From Rhodovibrionaceae bacterium (GTDB lineage Bacteria > Pseudomonadota > Alphaproteobacteria > Kiloniellales > DSM-21159): a DNA stretch of 54,168 nucleotides. Shown in pieces: positions 1 to 8,703 of this stretch (its first letter is position 1; the number at the start of each line of letters is the position of its first letter). The position numbers and the translations under genes are program-made. The notes under the pieces were generated by a model. It ran no database searches, was not told where the DNA came from, and saw only the letters and a program-made list of their open reading frames with translations. The DNA is taken from contig JANQMX010000073.1 in the NCBI GenBank assembly GCA_028279885.1, positions 1 through 54,168 of the forward strand, given 5' to 3'.

Positions 1-235
<235 letters not shown>

Positions 236-340
236 CTCTTAGTCATTACCAATGCACAGACTTGGGTTTTCATTGATGTGAAATGAAAGTCCGTGTCGGG
301 AAGATAAGAGATCTTTTGTGAATTCAGTCTGCGTTTTGCC

Positions 341-458
341 GGACTGGTGGCTATGGCGAGGCGCCTGCACACCATCCCATCCCGAACTGGAACGTGAAAC
401 GCCTCAGCGCCGATGGTACTCCGTCTTAAGGCGTGGGAGAGTAGGTCGCTGCCAGTCC
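341..458 (+). rRNA. rrf: 5S ribosomal RNA
   Basis: About 118 nt closed by the terminal stem GGACTGG (341-347) / CCAGTCC (452-458). The internal CATCCCGAAC and GAGAGTAGGTCG segments are typical of bacterial 5S. It follows 23S by about 105 nt, the usual alphaproteobacterial order. Confidence 0.93.
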
Positions 459-543
459 TGCTGAACGCAGATTGAAATGAAAATAGGAATATTGAAATCG
501 TCAGTTTCCTGACGGTTCCCTCCGAAACGCTTGTCACAGTTTC

Positions 544-582
544 AAAAGGGCGTATCTTGCGTGTGTAAGTCGCCCTTTTTTA
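544..582 (+). terminator. Intrinsic terminator after 5S rRNA
   Basis: A 9-bp perfect stem, AAAAGGGCG (544-552) and CGCCCTTTT (571-579), is followed by more T residues. It would end the rRNA transcript before the initiator tRNA, so the tRNA probably has a promoter between 583 and 729 or is reached by read-through. Confidence 0.75.
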
Positions 583-621
583 TTGATCTGTCGTATGACA
601 GTTGTGTGAAGTGCTTGATGA

Positions 622-641
622 CGCGGGGTGGAGCAGCCCGG
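622..641 (+). pseudogene. Truncated tRNA-fMet copy (5' acceptor strand and D-arm start only)
   Basis: Twenty bases are identical to positions 1-20 of the intact tRNA-fMet 108 bp downstream, and the identity extends 3 bp upstream (619-641 matches 727-749). The sequence after 641 does not resemble a tRNA: there is no anticodon arm and no TpsiC arm. It looks like the remnant of a partial duplication or an old deletion in this tRNA locus. Whether it is transcribed cannot be seen. Confidence 0.7.
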
Positions 642-729
642 CCCGTCTGACCGCAGGATCGAAGATCCGAGGACAGACAAAACAAAAATGGCTCCGGGCT
701 GCATATATTCAGTCCGTCTTCTTTGGTGA

Positions 730-820
<91 letters not shown>

Positions 821-849
821 CCATAGAATGTGATATATAACAATCACTT

Positions 850-879
850 AGGCCGCCGCGAGGCGGCCTTTTCTGTTTT
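850..879 (+). terminator. Intrinsic terminator at the left end of the element
   Basis: Perfect 8-bp stem AGGCCGCC (850-857) / GGCGGCCT (862-869) with loop GCGA, followed by a T-rich tract. It follows a TAA (838-840) that ends the recombinase frame in the reconstructed circle, so it is inferred to be the recombinase terminator. In the integrated state it stands downstream of tRNA-fMet. Confidence 0.7.
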
Positions 880-1048
880 GGGATCGACATGCTGCTAAAG
901 CGGCGTTCTTGCTGCGCGTTGCTGCTCCCCTATGCGACGAAGCTTGATGCTTTTCGGAAGTTCCAAGGCATGAAGTCATCGGTACGGCCGTGAGGATGGT
1001 CGTCGAGCATATGTCCGACATTGATCTGCAAACGGTCATGTGTATTCT

Positions 1049-1079
1049 GGGTACCCATTTGTGCACCCAAAGGGTACAC
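1049..1079 (+). promoter_or_regulatory. Palindromic operator-like sites before the restriction operon
   Basis: GGGTACCC (1049-1056) is a perfect palindrome. GTGCACCC (1061-1068) and GGGTACAC (1072-1079) form an inverted repeat with one mismatch. Both sit 8-38 bp before the start of the ribbon-helix-helix gene, where that protein's own operator would be expected. Binding is inferred. Confidence 0.5.
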
Positions 1080-1086
1080 TTTTTCC

Positions 1087-1302
1087 ATGGCTCGCAAGGA
1101 CGTTGCCTTCAAGATCAGGATTGACGAAGAGTTGCGACGCGCTTTCGTCGAGGCCTGCCGCGAGCAGGATCGCCCTGCCGCCCAGGTGGTGCGCGAGTTT
1201 ATGCGTCGCTTCGTCGCTGGGGAGGCCGAGTATATCGTGCAGACGGCACAACCGAAGGTGAACACTAGAAACACGAAAGAAAATCGGAAGACGAGGGGTT
1301 GA
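1087..1302 (+). CDS. Small ribbon-helix-helix regulator at the head of the restriction operon
   Basis: 71 residues. The N-terminal half (VAFKIRIDEELRRAFVEA) has the strand-helix-helix pattern of Arc/CopG-type DNA-binding proteins, and the basic C-terminus is probably disordered. The start at 1087 is chosen because the fold begins there and the palindromic repeats lie directly upstream; an upstream in-frame start at 1021 would run through those repeats. Its stop codon abuts the hsdM ATG with no gap, so the two are co-transcribed. By analogy with controller proteins of restriction systems it may time expression of the operon, but this is inference. No toxin partner of a classic toxin-antitoxin pair is visible. 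Confidence 0.7.
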   Translation: MARKDVAFKIRIDEELRRAFVEACREQDRPAAQVVREFMRRFVAGEAEYIVQTAQPKVNTRNTKENRKTRG

Positions 1303-3369
1303 ATGGCACGCGCCAGCCATAACGCAGGAAACGGGCCGACAGCGGTCGGCGAGCATATCAGGAATCTCGACGGCTTCGTCTGGTCTATCGCGGAAATCCT
1401 CCGCGGTGATTTTAAGCAGTCGGAATACGGCAAGGTCGTACTCCCCTTCGTCGTGTTGCGCCGTCTCGATTGCATCCTGGAGGACACCAAAGACGCCGTC
1501 CTCAAGGCTGAGAAGACCCTGCCTGAAGGCGTGGATGACGAAACCCGGGCGATGATCCTGTACGAAGCGGCGGGGGACAACATTCGCGTCTACAACACCA
1601 GCCGCTTCACCTTCGAGACCCTGAAAGCTCAGGATCCAGCGCAACTCCACCAGAACGTGCTGGACTACATCACGAAGTTTTCGCCGAATGTTCGTGACAT
1701 CTTTCTCGACAAGTTCCTGTTCACCGATCAGCTCAAGCGCCTGAAGGACGGCGGCATCCTCTGGCAGGTGTTCGAGCGTTTCTGTCAGATCGACCTGCAC
1801 CCAGAATATGTCACCAACATCGAAATGGGCTACCTGTTCGAGGGGTTGATCCGTCGCTTCTCGGAAATATCCAACGAGACAGCGGGTGAGCATTTCACCC
1901 CGCGTGAGGTTATTCGGCTGATCGTCGATCTTCTGATCGCCAATGATGCGAAGGCGCTGACCGGCACTGGTATCATTCGTACGGTCTACGATCCGGCCTG
2001 CGGCACGGGCGGTATGCTGGCGCTGACCGAAGAGGCGATGGTTGCGCTCAACCCGAAAATCCGCGTTGAGCTTTACGGCCAGGAACTGAATGGCGAGTCC
2101 TTCGGTATCTGCAAATCAGACATGCTGGTGACCGGGCACAACCCTGAGCAGATTGCTTTCGGCAACACGCTGACGAACGACGCGCACGCCGGGAAGCGAT
2201 TCCACTACATGCTGTCCAATCCACCTTATGGCGTTGACTGGAAGAAGTACCAGGAGCCGGTCAAGGAAGAAGCGGCTGAAAAAGGTTTCGACGGGCGCTT
2301 TGGCGCGGGCCTGCCGCGTATCTCTGACGGGCAACTTTTATTTCTCCAGCACATGATTTCCAAGATGCGGGACGACGAACAGGGCTCTCGCATCGGCATC
2401 GTCATGAACGGCTCGCCCCTGTTTGCGGGCGGTGCGGCATCCGGTGAAAGCGAGATTCGCCGCTGGATGCTGCAAAACGATTGGATCGAGGCGATCGTTT
2501 CCCTGCCGACCGACCTGTTCTACAACACCGGCATTCAGACCTATGTCTGGCTGCTGAACAACCGCAAACCGTCGAAGCGGCGAGGTAAGGTCCAGCTCAT
2601 CGACGCCAGCTCCGAGCGGTTCTGGCAGTCCATGCGCCGCAGTCTCGGCTCCAAGCGCCGGGAGATACCTGAGGAAGCGCGCCACGAGATCGTCCGTATA
2701 TATGCGGACATGCTCAACGGCGAAGGGCCGGAGGACTGGGGCGACTACTCGAAGTTCTTCGACACGGCGGATTTCGGCTACCGGGAAATCCGTGTCGAAC
2801 GGCCATTGCGGCTGAACTTCCAGGCCAGCCCCGAACGCTTGGCACGGCTGGCCGATGAAAAGGCAATCCAGAAGCTCGACGAGACTAAGCGGCAGGAATT
2901 GATCGACGCGCTATCAGGCCATCTGCCAACAACGCTGTTCACGAACCGGGACAAATTCGAGAAAGCCCTGAGCAAGGCGCTCAAGGGCGCGGGGCTGAAG
3001 CCTCACGCGCCCGTGAAGAAGGCGATCCTGTCGGCGTTATCTGAACGCGACGAGGACGCCGATATCTGCATAGACAGCAAGGGCAATCCTGAACCGGACA
3101 TCGACCTGCGTGATCACGAGCTTGTCCCGTTAAAAGAGAACTGGCGCGAGTATGTCGCGCGAGAAGTTGCACCTTTCGTGCCTGACGCATGGGTTGACGA
3201 AAACTACACGGACACGCGCGATGGCGAGATCGGGCGTGTCGGCTATGAGATCAGTTTCAGCCGCCATTTCTACAAGTACATCCCGCCGCGCCCGCTGGAA
3301 GAGATCGATGAAGAACTGAAGCAGCTTGAGTCGGAGATTGCTGGCCTGCTGAAGGAGGTGGCCGCGTGA
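1303..3369 (+). CDS. hsdM: Type I restriction-modification DNA methyltransferase (M subunit)
   Basis: 688 residues. The N-terminal helical HsdM domain is followed by an N6-adenine methyltransferase domain with the S-adenosylmethionine motif DPACGTGG (from residue 230) and the catalytic motif NPPYG (306-310). The protein would methylate adenines in the host recognition site together with HsdS, and form the restriction complex with HsdR. The length is somewhat above that of classic HsdM, with an extended C-terminus. The start directly follows the stop of the upstream regulator, and the stop overlaps the hsdS GTG by 4 bp (GTGA). Confidence 0.95.
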   Translation: MARASHNAGNGPTAVGEHIRNLDGFVWSIAEILRGDFKQSEYGKVVLPFVVLRRLDCILEDTKDAVLKAEKTLPEGVDDETRAMILYEAAGDNIRVYNTSRFTFETLKAQDPAQLHQNVLDYITKFSPNVRDIFLDKFLFTDQLKRLKDGGILWQVFERFCQIDLHPEYVTNIEMGYLFEGLIRRFSEISNETAGEHFTPREVIRLIVDLLIANDAKALTGTGIIRTVYDPACGTGGMLALTEEAMVALNPKIRVELYGQELNGESFGICKSDMLVTGHNPEQIAFGNTLTNDAHAGKRFHYMLSNPPYGVDWKKYQEPVKEEAAEKGFDGRFGAGLPRISDGQLLFLQHMISKMRDDEQGSRIGIVMNGSPLFAGGAASGESEIRRWMLQNDWIEAIVSLPTDLFYNTGIQTYVWLLNNRKPSKRRGKVQLIDASSERFWQSMRRSLGSKRREIPEEARHEIVRIYADMLNGEGPEDWGDYSKFFDTADFGYREIRVERPLRLNFQASPERLARLADEKAIQKLDETKRQELIDALSGHLPTTLFTNRDKFEKALSKALKGAGLKPHAPVKKAILSALSERDEDADICIDSKGNPEPDIDLRDHELVPLKENWREYVAREVAPFVPDAWVDENYTDTRDGEIGRVGYEISFSRHFYKYIPPRPLEEIDEELKQLESEIAGLLKEVAA

Positions 3370-4691
3370 TCCGCCTGAGACATCTCGTCAAACTCGGGCC
3401 ACGGCCAGGCAAGTTGTCTGAATTGCCTTCCGGTGCAGAAGTCACTTTTGCTCCTATGGAGGCTCTCATGGACGGCACCGGCGGTCTCGACACGTCACAA
3501 ACTCGATCGCTTCGGCATGCTGAATCCGGAAGTTACAACTTTTTCGCAGACGGCGATCTGCTGCTGGCCAAGGTCACACCTTGCTTCGAAAATGGTAAGA
3601 AGGCGCTCGCTAAGGGACTTCTTAACGGTGTGGGGTATGCGACTTCCGAAGTCCACGTGATCCGGCCCGACATTCGTTCCGTTTATCCTCGATATCTTCT
3701 GTATCTCTTATCGTCTGAGCATTTTCGCGCCGTCGGCATTTCAAATATGACTGGTGCGGGTGGCTTGCGGCGCGTTCCAGAAGAAACGGTCTTGAACTAC
3801 AGGGTGCCAATCGAGAGCGTTTCTGCACAGAAGCTCATTGCTAATTTTCTGGACCGCGAGACTGCCCGTATCGAGCGGTTGATTGCGAAGCGTGAGAGTT
3901 TCCTCAGTTTGGTTGAGGAAAAGAAAACCGCACTCACTGTACTGGCCATCAATGGCTCTATTCTTGATGGTCTGGCCGGTGGTGAACCTGGCTGGTTTGG
4001 CACCTTGCCTGCTGACTGGACGGTGCGCAGGGCAAAATTCCTATTTCGTGAGCGCGACACGCGAAGCACAACCGGCGAAGAAGAACTACTCACCGTTTCC
4101 CACATCACCGGGGTTACGTCGCGGGCCGAGAAAGACGTGAACATGTTCCTTGCCGAGAGCATGGAAGGTTACAAGCTCGTCTTTGAAGGTGATGTTGCCG
4201 TAAACACCATGTGGGCGTGGATGGGCGCTCTTGGCGTGAGCTCGCTGGATGGACTGATAAGCCCGTCCTACGCCGTTTATGCGCCGGCCGGGACCCATTT
4301 TACGTTCAGATACCTCGACCTGTTGCTTCGTTCACGCCCGTTTGTTGCAGAAGTCAACCGGCGGTCCAAGGGTGTGTGGTCATCACGGTTGCGCCTTTAT
4401 CCAGATGCTTTCTTGGATATTCCGTTCCCAGTGCCGACTATCGATATACAACAGAAAATTCTTGCGGCATTGGATGTAGCAACCGAACGCGAGAACAAGC
4501 TGGCTACTGCCAGTGTCAAGTCACTCGACAGACTGCGTGAATTTCGCTCTGCGCTCATTACGGCAGCCACCACCGGCCAGATCGATGTTGCCACCTGGGG
4601 CAAGCGTGGTCAGACCGACCGGCGGCTGGATAAGATCGAGGAAGAACTAGCCGCACCGCATGCCGCCGAGCAGGTGGAGGCGGGTGCATGA
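3366..4691 (+). CDS. hsdS: Type I restriction-modification specificity subunit (S)
   Basis: 441 residues with two target-recognition domains (about 1-150 and 205-375). Each is followed by a helical spacer: SAQKLIANFLDRETARIERL in the middle, and a matching one beginning IQQKILAALDVATEREN near the C-terminus. This two-TRD layout specifies a bipartite DNA site. Translation probably starts at GTG 3366, overlapping the hsdM stop, and the gene ends in an ATGA overlap with the next gene. The DNA site recognised cannot be predicted from the sequence alone. Confidence 0.93.
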   Translation: MIRLRHLVKLGPRPGKLSELPSGAEVTFAPMEALMDGTGGLDTSQTRSLRHAESGSYNFFADGDLLLAKVTPCFENGKKALAKGLLNGVGYATSEVHVIRPDIRSVYPRYLLYLLSSEHFRAVGISNMTGAGGLRRVPEETVLNYRVPIESVSAQKLIANFLDRETARIERLIAKRESFLSLVEEKKTALTVLAINGSILDGLAGGEPGWFGTLPADWTVRRAKFLFRERDTRSTTGEEELLTVSHITGVTSRAEKDVNMFLAESMEGYKLVFEGDVAVNTMWAWMGALGVSSLDGLISPSYAVYAPAGTHFTFRYLDLLLRSRPFVAEVNRRSKGVWSSRLRLYPDAFLDIPFPVPTIDIQQKILAALDVATERENKLATASVKSLDRLREFRSALITAATTGQIDVATWGKRGQTDRRLDKIEEELAAPHAAEQVEAGA

Positions 4692-5731
4692 CAAGGTTGT
4701 GGATAGTACGTGCTGGGAAACACGGGGAGCGCGAACTTGCAGCCATCGAGCAGAGCAAGCTGTTTCCAGGATTCTTGGAGGTTGGCGACCTAAACGAGTT
4801 GAAAGACCGGGACGCGATCCTTGCACATTTGCAAGAGGTTATGCCCGACGCAGGTCACAACCGCCTTCGCAACTTTGCCGCCCAACTCAACCAGTTCGTC
4901 AACACGATCCAGAAGGGGGATCTTGTAGTTATGCCCCGCAAGGTCACCAATGGTGCTGCAATCGGCGAAGTCACGGGCGACTACGTTTTCGACGCAAACG
5001 ATCCGTATAGGCATTCGCGTACTGTTGCGTGGAGAGAAGAAGCTATTCCACGCGACAGTTTCAAGCAAGACCTTCGTCATTCTTTTGGCGCGTTCATGAC
5101 TATTTGCGAGATCAAGCGGAACTCCGCCCTTGATCGTGTCCGTTCAGTATTGGAGACCGGCAACGATCCGGGCGTGCTTCTAGGGAAGCAGGGTGTCGCA
5201 CCCGGCGAGCCCGCCGAGGAAAATGCAGAGGCCGAGGATTACGCGACTGACATAGAGGACATCGCGAATCAGCAGATCGTTTCGCTGATCAAATCCGAGT
5301 TTGCTGGACACGCACTGGCCGACCTTGTCGCTGAGATACTGCGCATCGAGGGATATACGACCAAGGTTTCGCCGCCCGGTCCGGATGGCGGTGTTGATAT
5401 CCTCGCCGCCGGCGGAACGCTTGGGCTTGGTGAGGACTGCATCTGTGTTCAGGTGAAATCTGGGGACGGTGCGGCCAACCATGACGTGGTGCTACGGCTG
5501 ATTGGTTCCGTGTCCAATACACAGGCACAGACCGGGCTTCTCGTCAGCATAGGTGGCGTAAACACAGCCGCACAGAAGGAACTGGACAACAATTTCTTCA
5601 AGCTTCGCCTCTGGCAGATGCCCGATCTTCTTAAGGCCCTGTTCCGGGCCTATGGCGAGTTGTCGGACGAGACGCGCACAAAGCTCCCGCTCAAGCAGAT
5701 TTGGGCGCCGATATCGGGTGGCGACGTATGA
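4688..5731 (+). CDS. EVE/PUA-like domain fused to a Mrr-type restriction endonuclease
   Basis: 347 residues. The N-terminal half (WIVRAG near residue 5, then GDLVVMP and IGEVTGDY around 75-100) resembles EVE/PUA-like domains, a fold that can read modified bases. The C-terminal half is a Mrr-type PD-(D/E)XK nuclease with PDGGVDI (Asp237) and QVK (Gln255, Lys257). It sits between hsdS and hsdR with ATGA overlaps on both sides, so it is translated as part of the type I operon. A modification-dependent (type IV-like) activity is plausible. The EVE assignment is by pattern and less sure than the nuclease call. Confidence 0.8.
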   Translation: MTRLWIVRAGKHGERELAAIEQSKLFPGFLEVGDLNELKDRDAILAHLQEVMPDAGHNRLRNFAAQLNQFVNTIQKGDLVVMPRKVTNGAAIGEVTGDYVFDANDPYRHSRTVAWREEAIPRDSFKQDLRHSFGAFMTICEIKRNSALDRVRSVLETGNDPGVLLGKQGVAPGEPAEENAEAEDYATDIEDIANQQIVSLIKSEFAGHALADLVAEILRIEGYTTKVSPPGPDGGVDILAAGGTLGLGEDCICVQVKSGDGAANHDVVLRLIGSVSNTQAQTGLLVSIGGVNTAAQKELDNNFFKLRLWQMPDLLKALFRAYGELSDETRTKLPLKQIWAPISGGDV

Positions 5732-8703
5732 CTGAAACCCGCTCCGCCGATACCTTGCATCGCGAGATCGTTCTTGAAGACCATCTCGTCGCGCAGCTTG
5801 TCCGAAAGCAGGGATACGTTGAGCGGTCGCCGGAGGATTTCGACCGGGATCTGGCGCTGGACCGGGAGTTGGTCCTGCGGTTCGTGCAGGAGACGCAGCC
5901 CGATGAATGGAAGAAGCTGGAAGCTCAGTATACGGGCAGCGCCGAGGCGGAGTTCTTCAAGCAGCTTGAAAAGGGGCTGAAGGATCGCGGTACGCTCGAC
6001 GTGCTGCGGCGCGGGTTCAAGATGATCCCGAACATCAATTTCGCCTTTTGCTTCTTCCAGCCAGCGTCGGGTCTAAACCCCGAATTGACCCGGCTGAGTG
6101 AAGCCAACATTCTCAGCGCAGTGCGGCAGGTGCGCTACAGCCGCAAGAACGAGAACGCGATTGACGTGGTGCTGTTTATCAACGGCATCCCGGTGGCGAC
6201 GCTGGAACTGAAGAACCTGCTGACAGGTTCGAATTTCCGGCATGCCGAGAAGCAGTACCGGACGGACCGTTCCCCGGCCGGGGAGCCGCTACTGAGCTTC
6301 AAGCGCGGTGCGCCGGTGCATTTCGCTTTGGATCAGGACAACGTGTCCATGACCACGCGCCTGCTGAACGGGCGCACGCGGTTCCTGCCGTTCAACCGCG
6401 GACGCGAGGGCGGCGCGGGCAATCCGGACATTCCCGATGAATTCCGGGTGGCATATCTCTACACCGACCTGCCGGACGGCAAGGCCGTGTTCGGGCGCGA
6501 AAAATGGCTGAGTATCATCGGACGCTTCATGCACCTGGAGAAGAGCGACCGCAAGGATGTCATGATTTTCCCGCGCTTCCAGCAACTGGACGCGGTGACG
6601 AAGTTGATGCAGCACGCTCGCCTCAACGGACCGGGTCAGAACTACCTGGTCCAGCATTCAGCAGGGTCGGGCAAGTCGAACACGATTGGCTGGACGGCGC
6701 ACCAGATCATCAACCTGCATGACGATGAAGACAATGCGATCTTCAATACCGTCATCATCGTGACCGACCGCGTGGTGCTCGATCGCCAGCTTCAGAGCAC
6801 AGTCGCGCAGTTCGAACAGACCAAGGGCGTCGTCAAGAAGATCGACGGTACGTCGCGCCAACTCAAGAAGTCGATACAGGACGGCGCACGGATCATCATC
6901 ACAACGATTCAGAAATTCGGCACCGATCATCTTAAGGAAGTCTCGGGGCAAAAGAAGCATAAATTTGCCATCCTTGTCGATGAAGCCCACAGCTCGCAGT
7001 CAGGCAAGAGCGCCCAAGCGCTGGCCGATGCACTGACCCGTGAGGCGACGTCCAGCGATGATGTGGAGGACATCATCGCTGCTTACCAGAAAAGCCGGGG
7101 ACCGCAGGATAACATCAGCTATTTCGCGTTCACGGCGACGCCGCGCAACGTGACGCTGGAACGCTTCGGCGTGATCGGGCCAGACGGCTTGCCGCACCCG
7201 TTCCATCTCTATTCAATGCGCCAAGCCATCGAGGAAGGTTTCATCCTCGACGTGCTCCAGAATTACATGACCTACAAGGCATATTACGAACTCGAGAAAG
7301 CCATTGAGGACGATCCCGAGTTGCAAGGACGCAAGGCGCAGCGGCGTGTCGCCCGCTTCGCCTCGTTGCACCCGACGGCCATCGGGCAGAAGGTCGAGGT
7401 CATCGTCGAGCATTTCCGTCGTCATGTTCATAACGAGATTGGTGGACAGGCAAAGGCAATGATCGTCACGCAGAGCCGTGAGCATGCGCTGCGCTACTAT
7501 TTCGGGGTCCGGGAATATCTTCAAAAGCAGGATTACTCCGACCTGAAAGCGCTCGTGGCTTTCTCCGGTGAGTTGGAGGTTGACGGCGAGACTTGGACCG
7601 AAGCCGTGGTGAACGGATTTTCCGAGACTGAACTGCCGCGTAGGTTCGACGGCCCGGACTACCAAGTACTAATCGTCGCCGAAAAGTACCAGACCGGCTT
7701 CGACCAGCCGAAACTGTGCGCCATGTATGTGGACCGCAAGCTTGCCGGATTGCAAGCCGTGCAGACGCTGTCGCGTCTGAACCGGACCCTGCTCGGCAAG
7801 GACCGCACTTATGTTCTCGACTTCCAGAACACCATCGAGGACATCCAAGAGGCATTCAAGCCGTTCTACGAGGTGACTGGCCTCGAAGAAACGTCAGACC
7901 CCAATCAGGTCTACGAGCTGGAACAGCGCCTCAACACCTTCGGCATCATCGACCGCGACGAGGTCGAGCGTTTCGCCCAGACCTTCTACAAGGGGCCGCT
8001 CGAGGCATCAGACCGGATCAGGTTGGAAGGTCTGGTTCGGCATGCTGTTCAGCGTTTCGAGGCCGAGGATGACGAAGGGCGGCAGGAAGAGTTCCGCCAG
8101 CTTCTCCGCAGCTTCATGCGCTTCTACAGTTTCGTGGCGCAGGTGGTGCGCCTGGACGATACCGAGCTTGAAAAGCTCTATTCGTATAGCGCTTGGCTGT
8201 CTCGGTTGCTGCCCAGCCGAGAAGTGCCGCCGGATATCGAGATCACCGACGATATGCTGCGCCTGCACGCCTTCAAGGTCGTGCAGAAAGAAAAAGGCAG
8301 CGCCTCGCTTGCTCCCGGCGACACAGTGCCGCTCGCGCCAATTCAGGAGTTTGGGGCAAAACCGTATACGGATGATGAGCGGCGCGCGCTGTCGGAAATC
8401 ATCAAGGCTTTTAACGAACGGCACGGCACGCAGTTCACGGCAGAGGACTTCCTGCGCTTTGAACAGGTGAACCGGGAAATTCTCGACGCGGATATGATGG
8501 AGATGCTGCGCAATAATCCGCCCGATGTTGTCTACGCGGCATTCTCGCAGGCGTTCTTTCAGGGCGCGATTCGCTTGTTCCAGCGCGATAGCGACATGAA
8601 GAGCATTGTCCTGTCAGATGCTGAAGCCCGTGAACAAGCCATTCGGCATTTCTTTAACCGGGCGCTGCGGGAGGTCAGGGATACCGAAGGACCGCGTCCA
8701 TGA
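5728..8703 (+). CDS. hsdR: Type I restriction endonuclease, R subunit
   Basis: 991 residues. An N-terminal PD-(D/E)XK nuclease (Asp near 145, ELK near 161-163) is followed by a superfamily-2 translocase with Walker A SAGSGKS (about 311-317) and DEAH (418-421). SAT-type motif TATPR and the helicase motif QTLSRLNR follow. It is the DNA-translocating and cleaving subunit of the Hsd complex. The ATG at 5728 forms an ATGA overlap with the upstream stop and is preferred over the in-frame ATG at 5701, which lies inside the preceding gene. The stop overlaps the next gene by ATGA. Confidence 0.95.
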   Translation: MTETRSADTLHREIVLEDHLVAQLVRKQGYVERSPEDFDRDLALDRELVLRFVQETQPDEWKKLEAQYTGSAEAEFFKQLEKGLKDRGTLDVLRRGFKMIPNINFAFCFFQPASGLNPELTRLSEANILSAVRQVRYSRKNENAIDVVLFINGIPVATLELKNLLTGSNFRHAEKQYRTDRSPAGEPLLSFKRGAPVHFALDQDNVSMTTRLLNGRTRFLPFNRGREGGAGNPDIPDEFRVAYLYTDLPDGKAVFGREKWLSIIGRFMHLEKSDRKDVMIFPRFQQLDAVTKLMQHARLNGPGQNYLVQHSAGSGKSNTIGWTAHQIINLHDDEDNAIFNTVIIVTDRVVLDRQLQSTVAQFEQTKGVVKKIDGTSRQLKKSIQDGARIIITTIQKFGTDHLKEVSGQKKHKFAILVDEAHSSQSGKSAQALADALTREATSSDDVEDIIAAYQKSRGPQDNISYFAFTATPRNVTLERFGVIGPDGLPHPFHLYSMRQAIEEGFILDVLQNYMTYKAYYELEKAIEDDPELQGRKAQRRVARFASLHPTAIGQKVEVIVEHFRRHVHNEIGGQAKAMIVTQSREHALRYYFGVREYLQKQDYSDLKALVAFSGELEVDGETWTEAVVNGFSETELPRRFDGPDYQVLIVAEKYQTGFDQPKLCAMYVDRKLAGLQAVQTLSRLNRTLLGKDRTYVLDFQNTIEDIQEAFKPFYEVTGLEETSDPNQVYELEQRLNTFGIIDRDEVERFAQTFYKGPLEASDRIRLEGLVRHAVQRFEAEDDEGRQEEFRQLLRSFMRFYSFVAQVVRLDDTELEKLYSYSAWLSRLLPSREVPPDIEITDDMLRLHAFKVVQKEKGSASLAPGDTVPLAPIQEFGAKPYTDDERRALSEIIKAFNERHGTQFTAEDFLRFEQVNREILDADMMEMLRNNPPDVVYAAFSQAFFQGAIRLFQRDSDMKSIVLSDAEAREQAIRHFFNRALREVRDTEGPRP

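Noticed and set aside
1087-1302. Ribbon-helix-helix gene as antitoxin of a classic toxin-antitoxin pair
   Set aside because: No small toxin gene is adjacent; the downstream neighbour is hsdM.
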